From: Streptomyces sp. NBC_01465
GTDB lineage: Bacteria; Actinomycetota; Actinomycetes; Streptomycetales; Streptomycetaceae
Length of the DNA: 64,000 nt
Assembly: GCF_036227325.1 (NCBI RefSeq)
Contig: NZ_CP109467.1
Location: 1,612,001 to 1,676,000 of the forward strand
Direction of reading: 5' to 3'
In this document: positions 55,252 to 63,753 of the stretch, one piece after another
How the letters are laid out: each line of letters starts with the position of its first letter
Numbering within the stretch: the stretch's first letter is position 1
Notes under the pieces: model-generated
The model's database searches: none
What the model was told of the DNA's origin: nothing
The model's input: only the letters and a program-made list of their open reading frames with translations
Translations under genes and position numbers: made by a program

Positions 55252-56028
55252 TCAGGCCGCACACGAATCTCCGCACTCCCGGCACCGCCCGGGTTCCTCG
55301 GCCCGAAATGCGCGCTCACACCCATCACAGGTCTGAAACGGAAGAACAACTGGCAGCTCCACAACATCGCCGACCCCGACGGGCTTCAGCTCCCGAAGCC
55401 GATAAGCGATCAGCCGAGCAGGCCGCCGCTGAATAGAAGCGGGCAGATCACAGGTCAGCGCATCAACAACCCCTACCGCACTGACCCCAAGCTCCAGCCA
55501 CTCCACAACAGCAGGCGCAAGCCGCACGACCTCCCTCTCGGCCAACACGAGCCGCCGATCGCGCTGCCGCAGCGCGGCAAGCACAGCAACGGCACGCGGA
55601 TCGGCGGGCGCGGAAGACGCCTCTTCCCGTACGACAACGGGCACGTCAACCAGCACTTCACCCGCAGGCTCATCCACGGCTCCAGGCAGGTCATACACAA
55701 AGGTCCGAGTACGAATCCGCCCGCCGGGCCCACGCTCAACGCGCCGCTCAATCCACCCCTCGGCCTCCAGCTCACGCAGCGCGCGGGCGATCAGAATCTC
55801 GCCCTCGGAAAAGTGCGCGCAGAGAGCCTCGATGCGAATGGGCGCCCCGTCGGGCAGCGACAGAATGTAGGCGGCAACACCCACAGTGACAGCACTACCG
55901 GCCCGCTGCGCAAGGCGGTTGGAGAGCACGGTGAAGTTGGCGGTGTGACGCGTACGCACATGAATGACGCCGGAGGTCGGCGCCTCGGCGGGGGCGCGCA
56001 AGCGCGCGCTAGACTGCGGCTCAGCCAT
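55252..56028 (-). CDS. Helix-turn-helix DNA-binding protein with a zinc-ribbon tail
   Basis: A 258-residue protein. Residues about 25-115 form a winged helix with RTRHTANFTVLSNRLAQ and FSEGEILIARALRELEAEGWIERR (recognition helix and wing). The middle (about 150-210) is a charged helical region. The C-terminus carries CDGCERAF and RCRECGD, four cysteines that form a zinc ribbon. This matches a conserved Streptomyces regulator or replication-initiator-like family. The start is ATG 56028 behind GGAAGAGATAG. Confidence 0.8.
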   Translation of the reverse strand: MAEPQSSARLRAPAEAPTSGVIHVRTRHTANFTVLSNRLAQRAGSAVTVGVAAYILSLPDGAPIRIEALCAHFSEGEILIARALRELEAEGWIERRVERGPGGRIRTRTFVYDLPGAVDEPAGEVLVDVPVVVREEASSAPADPRAVAVLAALRQRDRRLVLAEREVVRLAPAVVEWLELGVSAVGVVDALTCDLPASIQRRPARLIAYRLRELKPVGVGDVVELPVVLPFQTCDGCERAFRAEEPGRCRECGDSCAA

Positions 56029-56506
56029 GGGGAAGCTATCTCTTCCTGATTGGTCAGGCCCTCGATCGAGACTGCGAATCTCGGCCGGGGGCCGTTTCTG
56101 TTTGCTGAAGTTACGGCAAAGCCTAACCACACCTCACCCGCTTCGACCCCCAACTCACGAAAAATGCCGACGACTTGGGGACCGGGAGGGTAAGGCAGGA
56201 GTTCTTTCCCCACGTCCTTTGGGTAGCTGCCGGGCCGACCGCCTCCTGGCCACCCACAACCTCGCCCCACCCCACCGCTCCCCCGTCCACCGGGCCCCGG
56301 CAACCCCTGCCCCGCCCACCAGCCCCTTGAGACGCGCCGGCCGGAGTCTCGCCCCGCAAGGCAGAATCGGTCAATCTCCAACACTGCACCGAGGCCCTCT
56401 GTACAGGGGTGGCGCCACGCGTGTAGAACCGAACCCCGGCGCGCTCGTGTGCGGAGAACAGCCGGGTGGTGTTACTTCAGCGTCCGGCACGGGGAGGCCA
56501 ACACCG
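56029..56506. other. 478-bp intergenic region between divergent genes
   Basis: Separates the helix-turn-helix gene (minus) from a membrane-protein gene (plus). Open frames cross it but none has a plausible start or similarity. I see no strong hairpin, no tRNA and no clear promoter; the GGGGAGG at 56490-56496 is the ribosome site of the plus-strand gene. Base composition drops from here into the next two genes. Confidence 0.5.
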
Positions 56507-58234
56507 GTGAAAGCGGCCACAAATGATATTGGTCCGCAGATACCGGACCCGCCAGTCCAAATCGGACCGAAGCCGAACGCCACCAAGGTGACGGAATTCC
56601 TCTGCGCAGCAGCTTACAACGAGCCAGCATTTCGGAACACGGTAATAAAGCATCTCGTCGATCATCGAGAACGCGTTCTCGCTCCGTCCTTCGGTGTCGA
56701 CGCCATGGCAGTGGTCGCTCACTGCATCAGAGCCCGTCGAATCGAAGCAGTGCGCGAACTTTTTGCATTAGCAGTCCTGTTAAGCTTCCTTCACGCAAAC
56801 CCGGCTCCCACACTCCTTGCCGCATATGTAGCGGTCTCTGTCCGACTACCTCGCTGGTCGGCCCAATGGAGAAAGTATCTGCGCCAAAATCAGTCGGGCA
56901 AGAAATCCGATGGCGTGAGGACAATATTCGTCCGCTGGGCAGTCATCGGATTGGTTGCGTTCAACGCCGTACTTGCGCCGCTTCTCTACTTCGCGCTACT
57001 GCTAGCTATGGCCATACCAAACGCGGCCATCTTCACAGCCGATTCCCCGGGTGACGCATGGGAAGCTCGACTGCTCACCTCAGCAGTGAGAAATTTGGCC
57101 TCACCGGCTCTGCTCATTCTGCCCGCGTCCCTTGCGGCACTCTCCACGCTTGAACGCATTGTGCGTTGGTGGATCGGCCGACACTACTTCCAGGATGCGG
57201 CGCTTTCCCCCGATCTTCAGCATGGCGTGCTCCTGCTACCTCGTGGAGTAAGGATCCCCTACCGGCGGGCTCTGTTGCGCATTCACAACCAGCAGCTCAA
57301 ATCGCACCATGTCTACGGCGCAGACGTCTTCCTCGGCGCGGGGTCGGTTCACTCCTCCTGGTCATTCGCCACTCAACTGCATCCCCATCACGCCTCCGAC
57401 GGCAGCAAACCCTCTGCCTCAACTCGCCCGATGCTCCAGGAGACGGAGGTGATTCTGGCTGTCCGGCGAGGGATCTCCTCGCTTCGAAGCAGCATCGCGC
57501 TCTCCGGTGACCGACTGCAAGAGATCTTCATCACCGATCATGTCCTCCATCCCCCGGGCCCATCCGACTACAGAGACGAGCCAGCTCCGCTCAGCGTCGC
57601 ACATAAAGTGGACGAAAAGATGCGCCACTTCGTCGGAATACGCGTCGGGGCCTGGGACGAAGACCTGATCGTCACCACCTTCATGAGACCCAACACCTAC
57701 GATGACATCCTGTATCTGGAAGTCGTCGTCCGCGTACTGGCTCCCATAATGGCGCCCTACAGGCTGCCAGTCCAATGGTCCCCTCGAGGAGTTAATCGTT
57801 TCGCTGCCCTGGACATACCCTCGGACATCCGCCGGGCGCTTCCCGTCAACTGTGCATTGTGGTTGAGGTCGTCCGCCATGGCGGTGGCCCCATGGAAACG
57901 ATCTTCTCCGGGAAAGAATCTCGACCCAGAATTCAGCCTGCGCCAAGCAGCCGCAGCCCCTGAGCACGCCCACTTCTTCCAGCGCCTGGATGCCGAGCGC
58001 TACATCAAGACCGTAGAACTTCGCATCTTCTCAGCAATCAAGGAACTCCTGCAGTCGAAGGGACTCAGCGCAACTGAGTTCGCCGAGGCAGCCGCACAAG
58101 TAGTGAATGCCGGAATCATGATCACCGGTGGAAACTTCGCAGGCGACAACTTCTCAGTCGGCGACCACTCTCAGCAGAGCACGAGGACGACTGCCTCAAC
58201 TCCTGGAACGCCTGCAGAGGCCAGCACCCCGTAG
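56507..58234 (+). CDS. Unknown membrane protein with a C-terminal GGxFxGxN motif
   Basis: I do not recognise a family. The 575-residue protein has a soluble helical N-terminus (about 1-85), three or more hydrophobic segments (about 86-112, 145-170, 195-215), a 300-residue cytoplasmic-type domain and, near the C-terminus (about 533-555), AGIMITGGNFAGDNFSVGD, a pattern repeated in the next gene. The start GTG 56507 has GGGGAGG nine bases before it. Two TTA codons (56768 and 56780) make translation bldA-dependent, and the gene is less GC-rich than its surroundings, as expected for an acquired module. Confidence 0.7.
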   Translation: MKAATNDIGPQIPDPPVQIGPKPNATKVTEFLCAAAYNEPAFRNTVIKHLVDHRERVLAPSFGVDAMAVVAHCIRARRIEAVRELFALAVLLSFLHANPAPTLLAAYVAVSVRLPRWSAQWRKYLRQNQSGKKSDGVRTIFVRWAVIGLVAFNAVLAPLLYFALLLAMAIPNAAIFTADSPGDAWEARLLTSAVRNLASPALLILPASLAALSTLERIVRWWIGRHYFQDAALSPDLQHGVLLLPRGVRIPYRRALLRIHNQQLKSHHVYGADVFLGAGSVHSSWSFATQLHPHHASDGSKPSASTRPMLQETEVILAVRRGISSLRSSIALSGDRLQEIFITDHVLHPPGPSDYRDEPAPLSVAHKVDEKMRHFVGIRVGAWDEDLIVTTFMRPNTYDDILYLEVVVRVLAPIMAPYRLPVQWSPRGVNRFAALDIPSDIRRALPVNCALWLRSSAMAVAPWKRSSPGKNLDPEFSLRQAAAAPEHAHFFQRLDAERYIKTVELRIFSAIKELLQSKGLSATEFAEAAAQVVNAGIMITGGNFAGDNFSVGDHSQQSTRTTASTPGTPAEASTP

Positions 58235-58282
58235 CAACAATGACAACAACCGGTCCTCACCATAGGCAAAAGGGAGCAGACC

Positions 58283-58672
58283 ATGTCAGAGAGCAACCCC
58301 AACGAGGGCATCATCATCCATGGCGGGTCCTTCACTGGCTCAAACTTAAACAAGGGCGACAACGCCCACCAGACTTCAACCGTCTACGGCTCCACGCCTC
58401 AGGACATTCAGCAGTTACTCGACCTCATCATTCAGGTCCGCACAAGTCTCAGCGCTGCCACCGACAACACAGTCCGACAGCAACTCGAGTCCGAGTTGGA
58501 CGACATCGACGACGTGATCCAGTCGCGAGACACACTCGAGCCATCGACCTGGCGCACCAGGCTGGGCCGCAGGGCAACGGCCCTGCTCGGCTTCACCCAA
58601 CGCGCCGCAGAGGCAGCAGGCCCCATCGGGAATCTCGCTGCAACTCTCTCGGGCATCGCGTCCGGGCACTAG
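58283..58672 (+). CDS. Small unknown protein sharing the GGxFxGxN motif
   Basis: A 129-residue protein that begins NEGIIIHGGSFTGSNLNKGDN, closely parallel to the C-terminal motif of the gene 48 bp upstream. The middle is a predicted amphipathic helix rich in acidic residues (LESELDDIDDVIQSRDTL) and the C-terminus has a hydrophobic, small-residue stretch. Such short motif-plus-helix modules occur as adaptor peptides in conflict systems; that reading is inference. Two TTA codons (58346, 58415). The ATG has AAGGGAG upstream. Confidence 0.72.
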   Translation: MSESNPNEGIIIHGGSFTGSNLNKGDNAHQTSTVYGSTPQDIQQLLDLIIQVRTSLSAATDNTVRQQLESELDDIDDVIQSRDTLEPSTWRTRLGRRATALLGFTQRAAEAAGPIGNLAATLSGIASGH

Positions 58673-58702
58673 CCCACTGATGTCGGCCACCGCACACCTC
58701 GG

Positions 58703-59137
58703 TCAGCGCACCGCGATCAGGGCCCAGACAGTCTTGCCCCCGGATCTGTGGAGTTCGGTGCCCCACTTGTCGGCAAGCGCCGTGACCAAGAGCAGACCGC
58801 GCCCGGACTCCCCGTCGGATTCCGGGACTTCTCCGGCTTCCGGAAGGCGCTCGCCTCGGGCATCCGCTACCTCGACGCGTACGGTTCCGGCTTCGACGTC
58901 GAGCGCGAGCGCGGTCTTGAAGCCCCGGCCGCGCAGCTGCCCGTGCAGGGCGGCATTCGCGGCGAGTTCAGCGACGATCTGCTCGGTGCGCCAGGCGGTG
59001 TCATACGGAACATCCCAGGTCCGGAGTTGTTTGGCGGCAAGCAGCCGGGCAAGGCGCGCCCCGCGCCGGGTGGCGGAGAACCGCTGCACGAACGCAAGCC
59101 GCGAGGCCGGGAGTTGAGGTTCGTGTGGTGTGCTCAT
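58703..59137 (-). CDS. Histidine kinase-like ATPase, anti-sigma-factor type
   Basis: A 144-residue GHKL ATP-binding domain with the N box VAELAANAALHG and the G1 and G2 boxes as VADARGERLP and ESGRGLLLVTALADKWG, with a C-terminal conserved GKTVWALI. It has the form of RsbW/SpoIIAB-type serine kinases, which are abundant in Streptomyces and often stand divergent from an XRE/DUF397 pair, as here. The start is ATG 59137 with GGAGT before it. Confidence 0.88.
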   Translation of the reverse strand: MSTPHEPQLPASRLAFVQRFSATRRGARLARLLAAKQLRTWDVPYDTAWRTEQIVAELAANAALHGQLRGRGFKTALALDVEAGTVRVEVADARGERLPEAGEVPESDGESGRGLLLVTALADKWGTELHRSGGKTVWALIAVR

Positions 59138-59295
59138 GGACTCCACGGTGGCGGGCTCGCCACGTCGCACACCAGCCTCACGTCCCGTACGCACCGCGAC
59201 CGTACGGGCACAGAGTGTGGACAGTACGTGGATCTTGCCGTCACCCTGGGCGAGTTGAGCGCGGGGAGATCCAACGCACGTGGAGGTGGCCGCGT

Positions 59296-60138
59296 ATGAC
59301 CGACGCAGTGGTATCCGAGGACTGGGAACGCGAACCCGACCCCTCCGACAGCCTGCGCACCTTCGGCGCCGTGGTCCAGGCCCTGCGTGAGCACGCGGGC
59401 CTGAGCCGCGTGGAGTTCGCAACGCGGGTCGGATTCTCCAAACACACCGTGGAATCAGTGGAGTTGGGCCGACGCATGCCCGATACGGACTTCGTCGAGC
59501 GGGCGGAAGCAGTACTGGGGAACACGGGGGCGTTGCGGAAGGCATTCAAGCATTTGACGCGGCAGCCGGGGATCGCGGCGTGGTTCAGGAGGTGGGCCCG
59601 CCTGGAGAAGGTCGCGGTCAACCTGTGCACATACGAGAACCGACTCGTGCCCGGCCTGTTGCAGACGAAGGCGTACGCCCGGGCGGTGTTCGAAGGCACC
59701 ATTCCGCTGTTGACGGACGAGCAATTGGAGGCCCAGATCACCGCCCGCGTGGAGCGACAGCAGATGCTCCGTGACCGGCCCGAGGTGCCGTTCAGCTTCA
59801 TCGTCGAGGAGGCGGTCTTCCAGCGCCGGTTCGGCGACACCGGGGAGATCAGGGACCTGTTTGACCATGTGCTGGAGCACGGTGTGCGTCGCAATGTCAC
59901 GCTTCAAGTCGTCCCCCTGGAGGCGGGGCTGCATGCCTGCCTGGACGGTCCCGTACAACTGCTGCTGACTCCAGACGGCCGGCGTCTCGGCTACGCCGAG
60001 GGTCAGCAGAACGGCCGCCTTATCGCTGATCCGAAAGAGGTGGCACTGCTCCACCAACGCTATGACACACTGCGCTCGCAGGCCCTCACCCCCAAGGATT
60101 CCCGGGCTCTGCTGGAGCGACTGCGAGGAGCGCTATGA
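59296..60138 (+). CDS. XRE-family regulator with DUF5753 domain
   Basis: A 280-residue regulator. Residues about 20-80 form the helix-turn-helix (LREHAGLSRVEFATRVGFSKHTVESVELGRRMP), and the rest is DUF5753: EKVAVNLCTYENRLVPGLLQTKAYARAV, FIVEEAVFQRRFG, and VQLLLTPDGRRLGYAEGQQNGRLI. These proteins pair with DUF397 proteins in developmental and antibiotic control (WhiJ/AbaA-like systems). GGAGGTGG precedes the ATG, and the stop overlaps the next start as ATGA. Confidence 0.92.
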   Translation: MTDAVVSEDWEREPDPSDSLRTFGAVVQALREHAGLSRVEFATRVGFSKHTVESVELGRRMPDTDFVERAEAVLGNTGALRKAFKHLTRQPGIAAWFRRWARLEKVAVNLCTYENRLVPGLLQTKAYARAVFEGTIPLLTDEQLEAQITARVERQQMLRDRPEVPFSFIVEEAVFQRRFGDTGEIRDLFDHVLEHGVRRNVTLQVVPLEAGLHACLDGPVQLLLTPDGRRLGYAEGQQNGRLIADPKEVALLHQRYDTLRSQALTPKDSRALLERLRGAL

Positions 60139-60326
60139 GCAGCAGCATGACCGGACTCGCCTGGTTCAAGTCGAGTTACAGCGGCAGCCAGGGCGACAGC
60201 TGTGTAGAGGTGGCCGTCGCCGAACAGGCCGTCTTTGTAAGGGACTCCAAGAATGTAACCCGCCCCTATCTCGCCGTGGGCATCGCGCAGTGGCGGCACT
60301 TCATCCGCCACACAGTCAAGGGCTGA
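60135..60326 (+). CDS. DUF397 protein
   Basis: A 63-residue DUF397 protein with the typical WFKSSYSGSQGDSCVEVAV and VRDSKNVTRP motifs. It is coupled to the XRE gene by an ATGA overlap. DUF397 proteins are thought to counter or modulate their XRE partner. With the divergent ATPase this is a complete three-gene set. Confidence 0.93.
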   Translation: MSSSMTGLAWFKSSYSGSQGDSCVEVAVAEQAVFVRDSKNVTRPYLAVGIAQWRHFIRHTVKG

Positions 60327-60406
60327 GCCGAGTTCATTCGCTCACCGAATCGTGCGCGGTACATTCTGCGCACGGCTCATCGAGAACACGATGCCCGGTT
60401 CGCCCT

Positions 60407-60430
60407 GGGCCCCGCACTAGCGGGGCCCTT
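60407..60430. terminator. Terminator between DUF397 gene and the nuclease gene
   Basis: A 9-bp perfect stem GGGCCCCGC with its complement, a 4-base loop ACTA and TT after it. Both flanking genes converge on it. Confidence 0.75.
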
Positions 60431-60454
60431 GTGCGCTCAGTCAGATTGCCGCCT

Positions 60455-61498
60455 TCAAGAAGCCGCCGATCCTGACCAGATCTCGCGCATCTGGTTCCGC
60501 CGCTCGTCCGACGCGGAAGTCTTCCCGAAGACGCCCGGACCCACCCGGTAAAGGCAATCGACTCCGTAGCGGTGCAGCAGGGCCACGTCCCCGTCGGCGG
60601 GTCGCTCCGGGAACAACGCACTGAGGCGATCGGTGCCTTGCGGACTGTGCGGGGCATAGTCGAGGAGTTGTCCCAGCGCTTGGCGAACGTACCTGTGTCC
60701 GGGATTGCTCTTGGCCTCGATCAGCTCGGCGCCGCTGCCATCGCTGATGTAGAGATCGCTTATCCCGCCGGGACAGTAGAAGCGTGTCGCCCTGCGCCCC
60801 GCGGCAGCAAGATACCGTCTGAACTCGCCTACGAGGCTGGACTCATGGCGATCGACAACGATGAGGCGTCTGCTGCGTTGATACGCAGTCCGCCGAGTGC
60901 GCATCTCCTCCAGCGCGGCGCTTCGGACAGCCTGTGGCGCCCGTTCGCCGTGCCGTGCCGGGGCCGGGGGTTCCAAGGGCTGCCTCGTCCACGCCGCACC
61001 TGGAGTGATCATGAATTCTTCAAGTACCGAGCGCGCCTTCTCATCTGTCAACACCATCTGGCCAGGGAAGTTGTGAGCTGGCTTGTACCCGATGGCCAGG
61101 TTCAGGTCGGTATAGGAGAAGGCGACGTCAGCGAGGTCCAGCAGGGTGTAGACCGTGTGCCAGCTCTTGCCGTCTTTCGATGGAGGCCAAAGCCGGTCTG
61201 CCAGCTCCTGGTTGCGGAAGATCGCACCCACTTCGCCCACCGCTCGCACACGGTTCTCTCCGGTGAAGAGGACCACGTCTCCCGTTGAGACTCCGCGCAT
61301 CCTCTTGTCGTGACTGGAAGTTGCTCCCCAGAAGCGGGCGGCACCCTCTGGGTGCAGCTCCGTGAGCTGCACCCGCTGTTCGGGGCTGAGCACCTCGTCG
61401 TACCGCTTGTCCGTGAAGCTCACATGCTGCGCGATGGTGTCAGCCCAGTGCCGACGCGTCTCAGCGTTTCCATAGGACGGCGATATCAGGACGCGCAC
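60455..61498 (-). CDS. EVE/PUA-like domain fused to a PD-(D/E)xK nuclease
   Basis: A 347-residue protein, apparently a two-domain nuclease. Residues about 1-165 hold a PUA/EVE-like base-recognition domain (STGDVVLFTGENRVRAVGEVGAIF, then the typical HTVYTLLDL). Residues about 210-330 hold a PD-(D/E)xK nuclease: an early Glu (GEFRRYLAAAG), Asp248 in GISDLYISDG, and the ExK in ELIEAKSNPGH (Glu261, Lys263). EVE/PUA domains that bind modified bases joined to a nuclease are the layout of modification-dependent (type IV) restriction enzymes. It is divergent from the nuclease-helicase gene. Confidence 0.78.
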   Translation of the reverse strand: MRVLISPSYGNAETRRHWADTIAQHVSFTDKRYDEVLSPEQRVQLTELHPEGAARFWGATSSHDKRMRGVSTGDVVLFTGENRVRAVGEVGAIFRNQELADRLWPPSKDGKSWHTVYTLLDLADVAFSYTDLNLAIGYKPAHNFPGQMVLTDEKARSVLEEFMITPGAAWTRQPLEPPAPARHGERAPQAVRSAALEEMRTRRTAYQRSRRLIVVDRHESSLVGEFRRYLAAAGRRATRFYCPGGISDLYISDGSGAELIEAKSNPGHRYVRQALGQLLDYAPHSPQGTDRLSALFPERPADGDVALLHRYGVDCLYRVGPGVFGKTSASDERRNQMREIWSGSAAS

Positions 61499-61693
61499 AG
61501 AGGGCGTTCCCTTCCGGAGAAGTCTGAACGGTCAGCCTAAATCGATTCTGCAGCAACGGCGGCGGATCCTACGTGCTCGCCATCCTTCGCTCAGCCTCTG
61601 AGACGCCGGATGAGAACCGCGACGGACGGTTCCATGTCTTGGGCGCTTCTGTAGCATTCGAACTCGTCGTCATTGCGGCCCGACGGGCTTCCG

Positions 61694-61709
61694 CTCCACC
61701 CCGGTGGAG
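61694..61709. promoter_or_regulatory. Palindrome in the nuclease/helicase divergent region
   Basis: CTCCACCCCGGTGGAG, a 7+7-bp perfect inverted repeat with two central bases. It lies about 60 bp before the TTG start chosen for the helicase gene, or overlaps the GTG start at 61704. It could be an operator. Confidence 0.4.
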
Positions 61710-61766
61710 TCTCGAAGGACATGCCCCCACCCGCACGAGTCTCTTCGTGCTGCCTGGGGGCATTCC

Positions 61767-63647
61767 TTGCTGTTCCGCGAGTCCGCAGACGCGGTCGCCG
61801 CGCGAGCCCTTGAGGGCTCGCTCTTCCTTCATCTGACCGAGCAGTTCGTGCACGCACACGGGCACAAGCCCAGCGCCTCCGAGGTCCGGTCATGGGAACG
61901 GTCCGTCCCAGCGCTGACCGGGGCTCTGCTCGACGCCGGGCTCGGGCAGGTCGAGGTCATGCTGGAGTACGCGCTGCCGCTGACCAGCAAGCGGGCCGAT
62001 GCCGTGCTGGCCGGGGTGCATCCGCGGACTGGTGAACCCTCTTATGTTGTCGTGGAGTTGAAGCAGTGGAGCGAAGCCCATCCGGAGGAGGGTGAGCCTC
62101 TGCTGTGCCGGATCGATGCGTATCCGCGGCCGGTACTGCATCCCGTGGAGCAGGTACGCGGGTACTGCGACTACCTCGCCTCCTTCAACGGTGCGCTTGC
62201 CGAGCATCCGGGGCGGATCTTCGGAGCGGCCTTTCTGCACAATGCGACGTCGTTCGGCGTCGGTGGGCTCGAGACTGTCGAGGAGAGCGAGCGGGGGCGG
62301 CTCTTCACCGGTGACCGACGTGGGGAGTTCGTGGAGTACCTGCGGTCCAAGCTCTCGCCGGAGTCGGGAGCTGCGGCTGCTGATGCGCTGCTTGCCGGGA
62401 AGGTTCGGCCGTCCGTGCAGCTGATGTCCGTGGCTGCGGACGAGGTGCGTGAGCGGGAGCAGTTCGTGCTGCTGGACGAGCAGCGGGTGGCGTACGAGAT
62501 GGTGCTCGGCGCCGTGCGCAAAGCTCAGCGATCCGATCACAAGGAAGTGGTGGTGGTGACGGGCGGCCCTGGGTCCGGGAAGAGTGTGATCGCTCTGTCC
62601 GTGCTGGGAGAGCTTTATCGGCGTGGAGTTACGGCGCTGCACGCGACGGGGTCCGCCTCGTTCACCAAGACCATGCGCAAGGTTGCCGGCGCCCGGAAGC
62701 GTGAAGTGCAGGACCTCTTCAAGTACTTCAACAGCTTCATGGCTGCGGAGAAGAACAGCCTGGAGGTTCTGGTCTGCGACGAGGCCCACCGGATCCGCGA
62801 GACCTCGGTGAACCGGTATACGCCCGCCGCGCATCGCACCGGCCGGCCGCAGATCGAGGAGCTCATCGACGTCGCCCGGGTGCCTGTTTTTCTGCTCGAT
62901 GAGCATCAAGTGGTGCGGCCCGGCGAGATGGGGACAGTGCAGGAGATCAGGGCGGCCGCTGCCGCAAAGGGGCTGGAGTGCCGGGTGGTCGCCCTGGACA
63001 GTCAGTTCCGGTGTGGGGGCAGCGACGCATATCTGCGGTGGGTGGTTCGGCTGCTCGGGCTGGAGGACGGCGGGGCGGTGGAGTGGGAGCCGGACGGGCG
63101 GATGGAACTGACCGTCGTCGATTCGCCCGAGGAGTTGGAGCAGTTCCTCGATGGGCGGCGGGCTCTCGGGTACGGGGCGCGGATGTCGGCCGGGTACTGC
63201 TGGAAGTGGTCAGACGCCAAGCCTGGTCTGCCGCTCCCTGCGGATGTCCGGATCGGCAACTGGGAGCGGCCATGGAACCTGAAGGGCGAGCGGTCGGTCA
63301 TGGGGGCTCCGCCTTCCGCCCTGTGGGCCACTGATCCGGCCGGCTTCGGACAGGTCGGATGCGTCTATACCGCGCAGGGCTTCGAGTACGACTGGAGCGG
63401 TGTCATCCTCGGGCCCGATCTGGTGTGGCGGAACGGGGCGTGGGCGGTCGAACGCGCCGCGTCGAAGGACCCGGTCTTCACCAAGGCGATCTCGGATGCC
63501 GACGTGTCGCGGCTCATTCGGCATACGTACAAGGTGCTGCTGACCCGAGGCATGGTGGGCACGGTGATCTACTCCACGGATGCCGAGACCCGGGCGAAGT
63601 TGAGAGAGCTCATCGGGGCACAGGCAGGTGTGGGGGCTTCGGCGTAG
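61767..63647 (+). CDS. PD-(D/E)xK nuclease-helicase fusion (DUF2075/Schlafen-type)
   Basis: A 626-residue protein of the DUF2075 group. The N-terminal region holds a PD-(D/E)xK nuclease core: an Asp in KRADAVLAG and ExK in VVVELKQW (about residues 78 and 97-99). Then a superfamily 1-like helicase: Walker A TGGPGSGKS (about 265-273), DEAH in LVCDEAHRIRE (about 338-341), and a C-terminal QGFEYDWSGVI and RLIRHTYKVLLTRGMVG, motif V/VI-like. The start here is TTG 61767, with GGGGG before it; GTG 61704 adds 21 unrelated residues. Relatives occur in phage-defence loci. Confidence 0.82.
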   Translation: MLFRESADAVAARALEGSLFLHLTEQFVHAHGHKPSASEVRSWERSVPALTGALLDAGLGQVEVMLEYALPLTSKRADAVLAGVHPRTGEPSYVVVELKQWSEAHPEEGEPLLCRIDAYPRPVLHPVEQVRGYCDYLASFNGALAEHPGRIFGAAFLHNATSFGVGGLETVEESERGRLFTGDRRGEFVEYLRSKLSPESGAAAADALLAGKVRPSVQLMSVAADEVREREQFVLLDEQRVAYEMVLGAVRKAQRSDHKEVVVVTGGPGSGKSVIALSVLGELYRRGVTALHATGSASFTKTMRKVAGARKREVQDLFKYFNSFMAAEKNSLEVLVCDEAHRIRETSVNRYTPAAHRTGRPQIEELIDVARVPVFLLDEHQVVRPGEMGTVQEIRAAAAAKGLECRVVALDSQFRCGGSDAYLRWVVRLLGLEDGGAVEWEPDGRMELTVVDSPEELEQFLDGRRALGYGARMSAGYCWKWSDAKPGLPLPADVRIGNWERPWNLKGERSVMGAPPSALWATDPAGFGQVGCVYTAQGFEYDWSGVILGPDLVWRNGAWAVERAASKDPVFTKAISDADVSRLIRHTYKVLLTRGMVGTVIYSTDAETRAKLRELIGAQAGVGASA

Positions 63648-63753
63648 GCGCGGGCTCGAACTGAAATTCACACGCTCCCAGGCATGTAAAGCGAACGTGA
63701 GGGAACGGTAGAGTCCACCTCTCGCTTATCGCGATCACAACGGGGGACCATCC

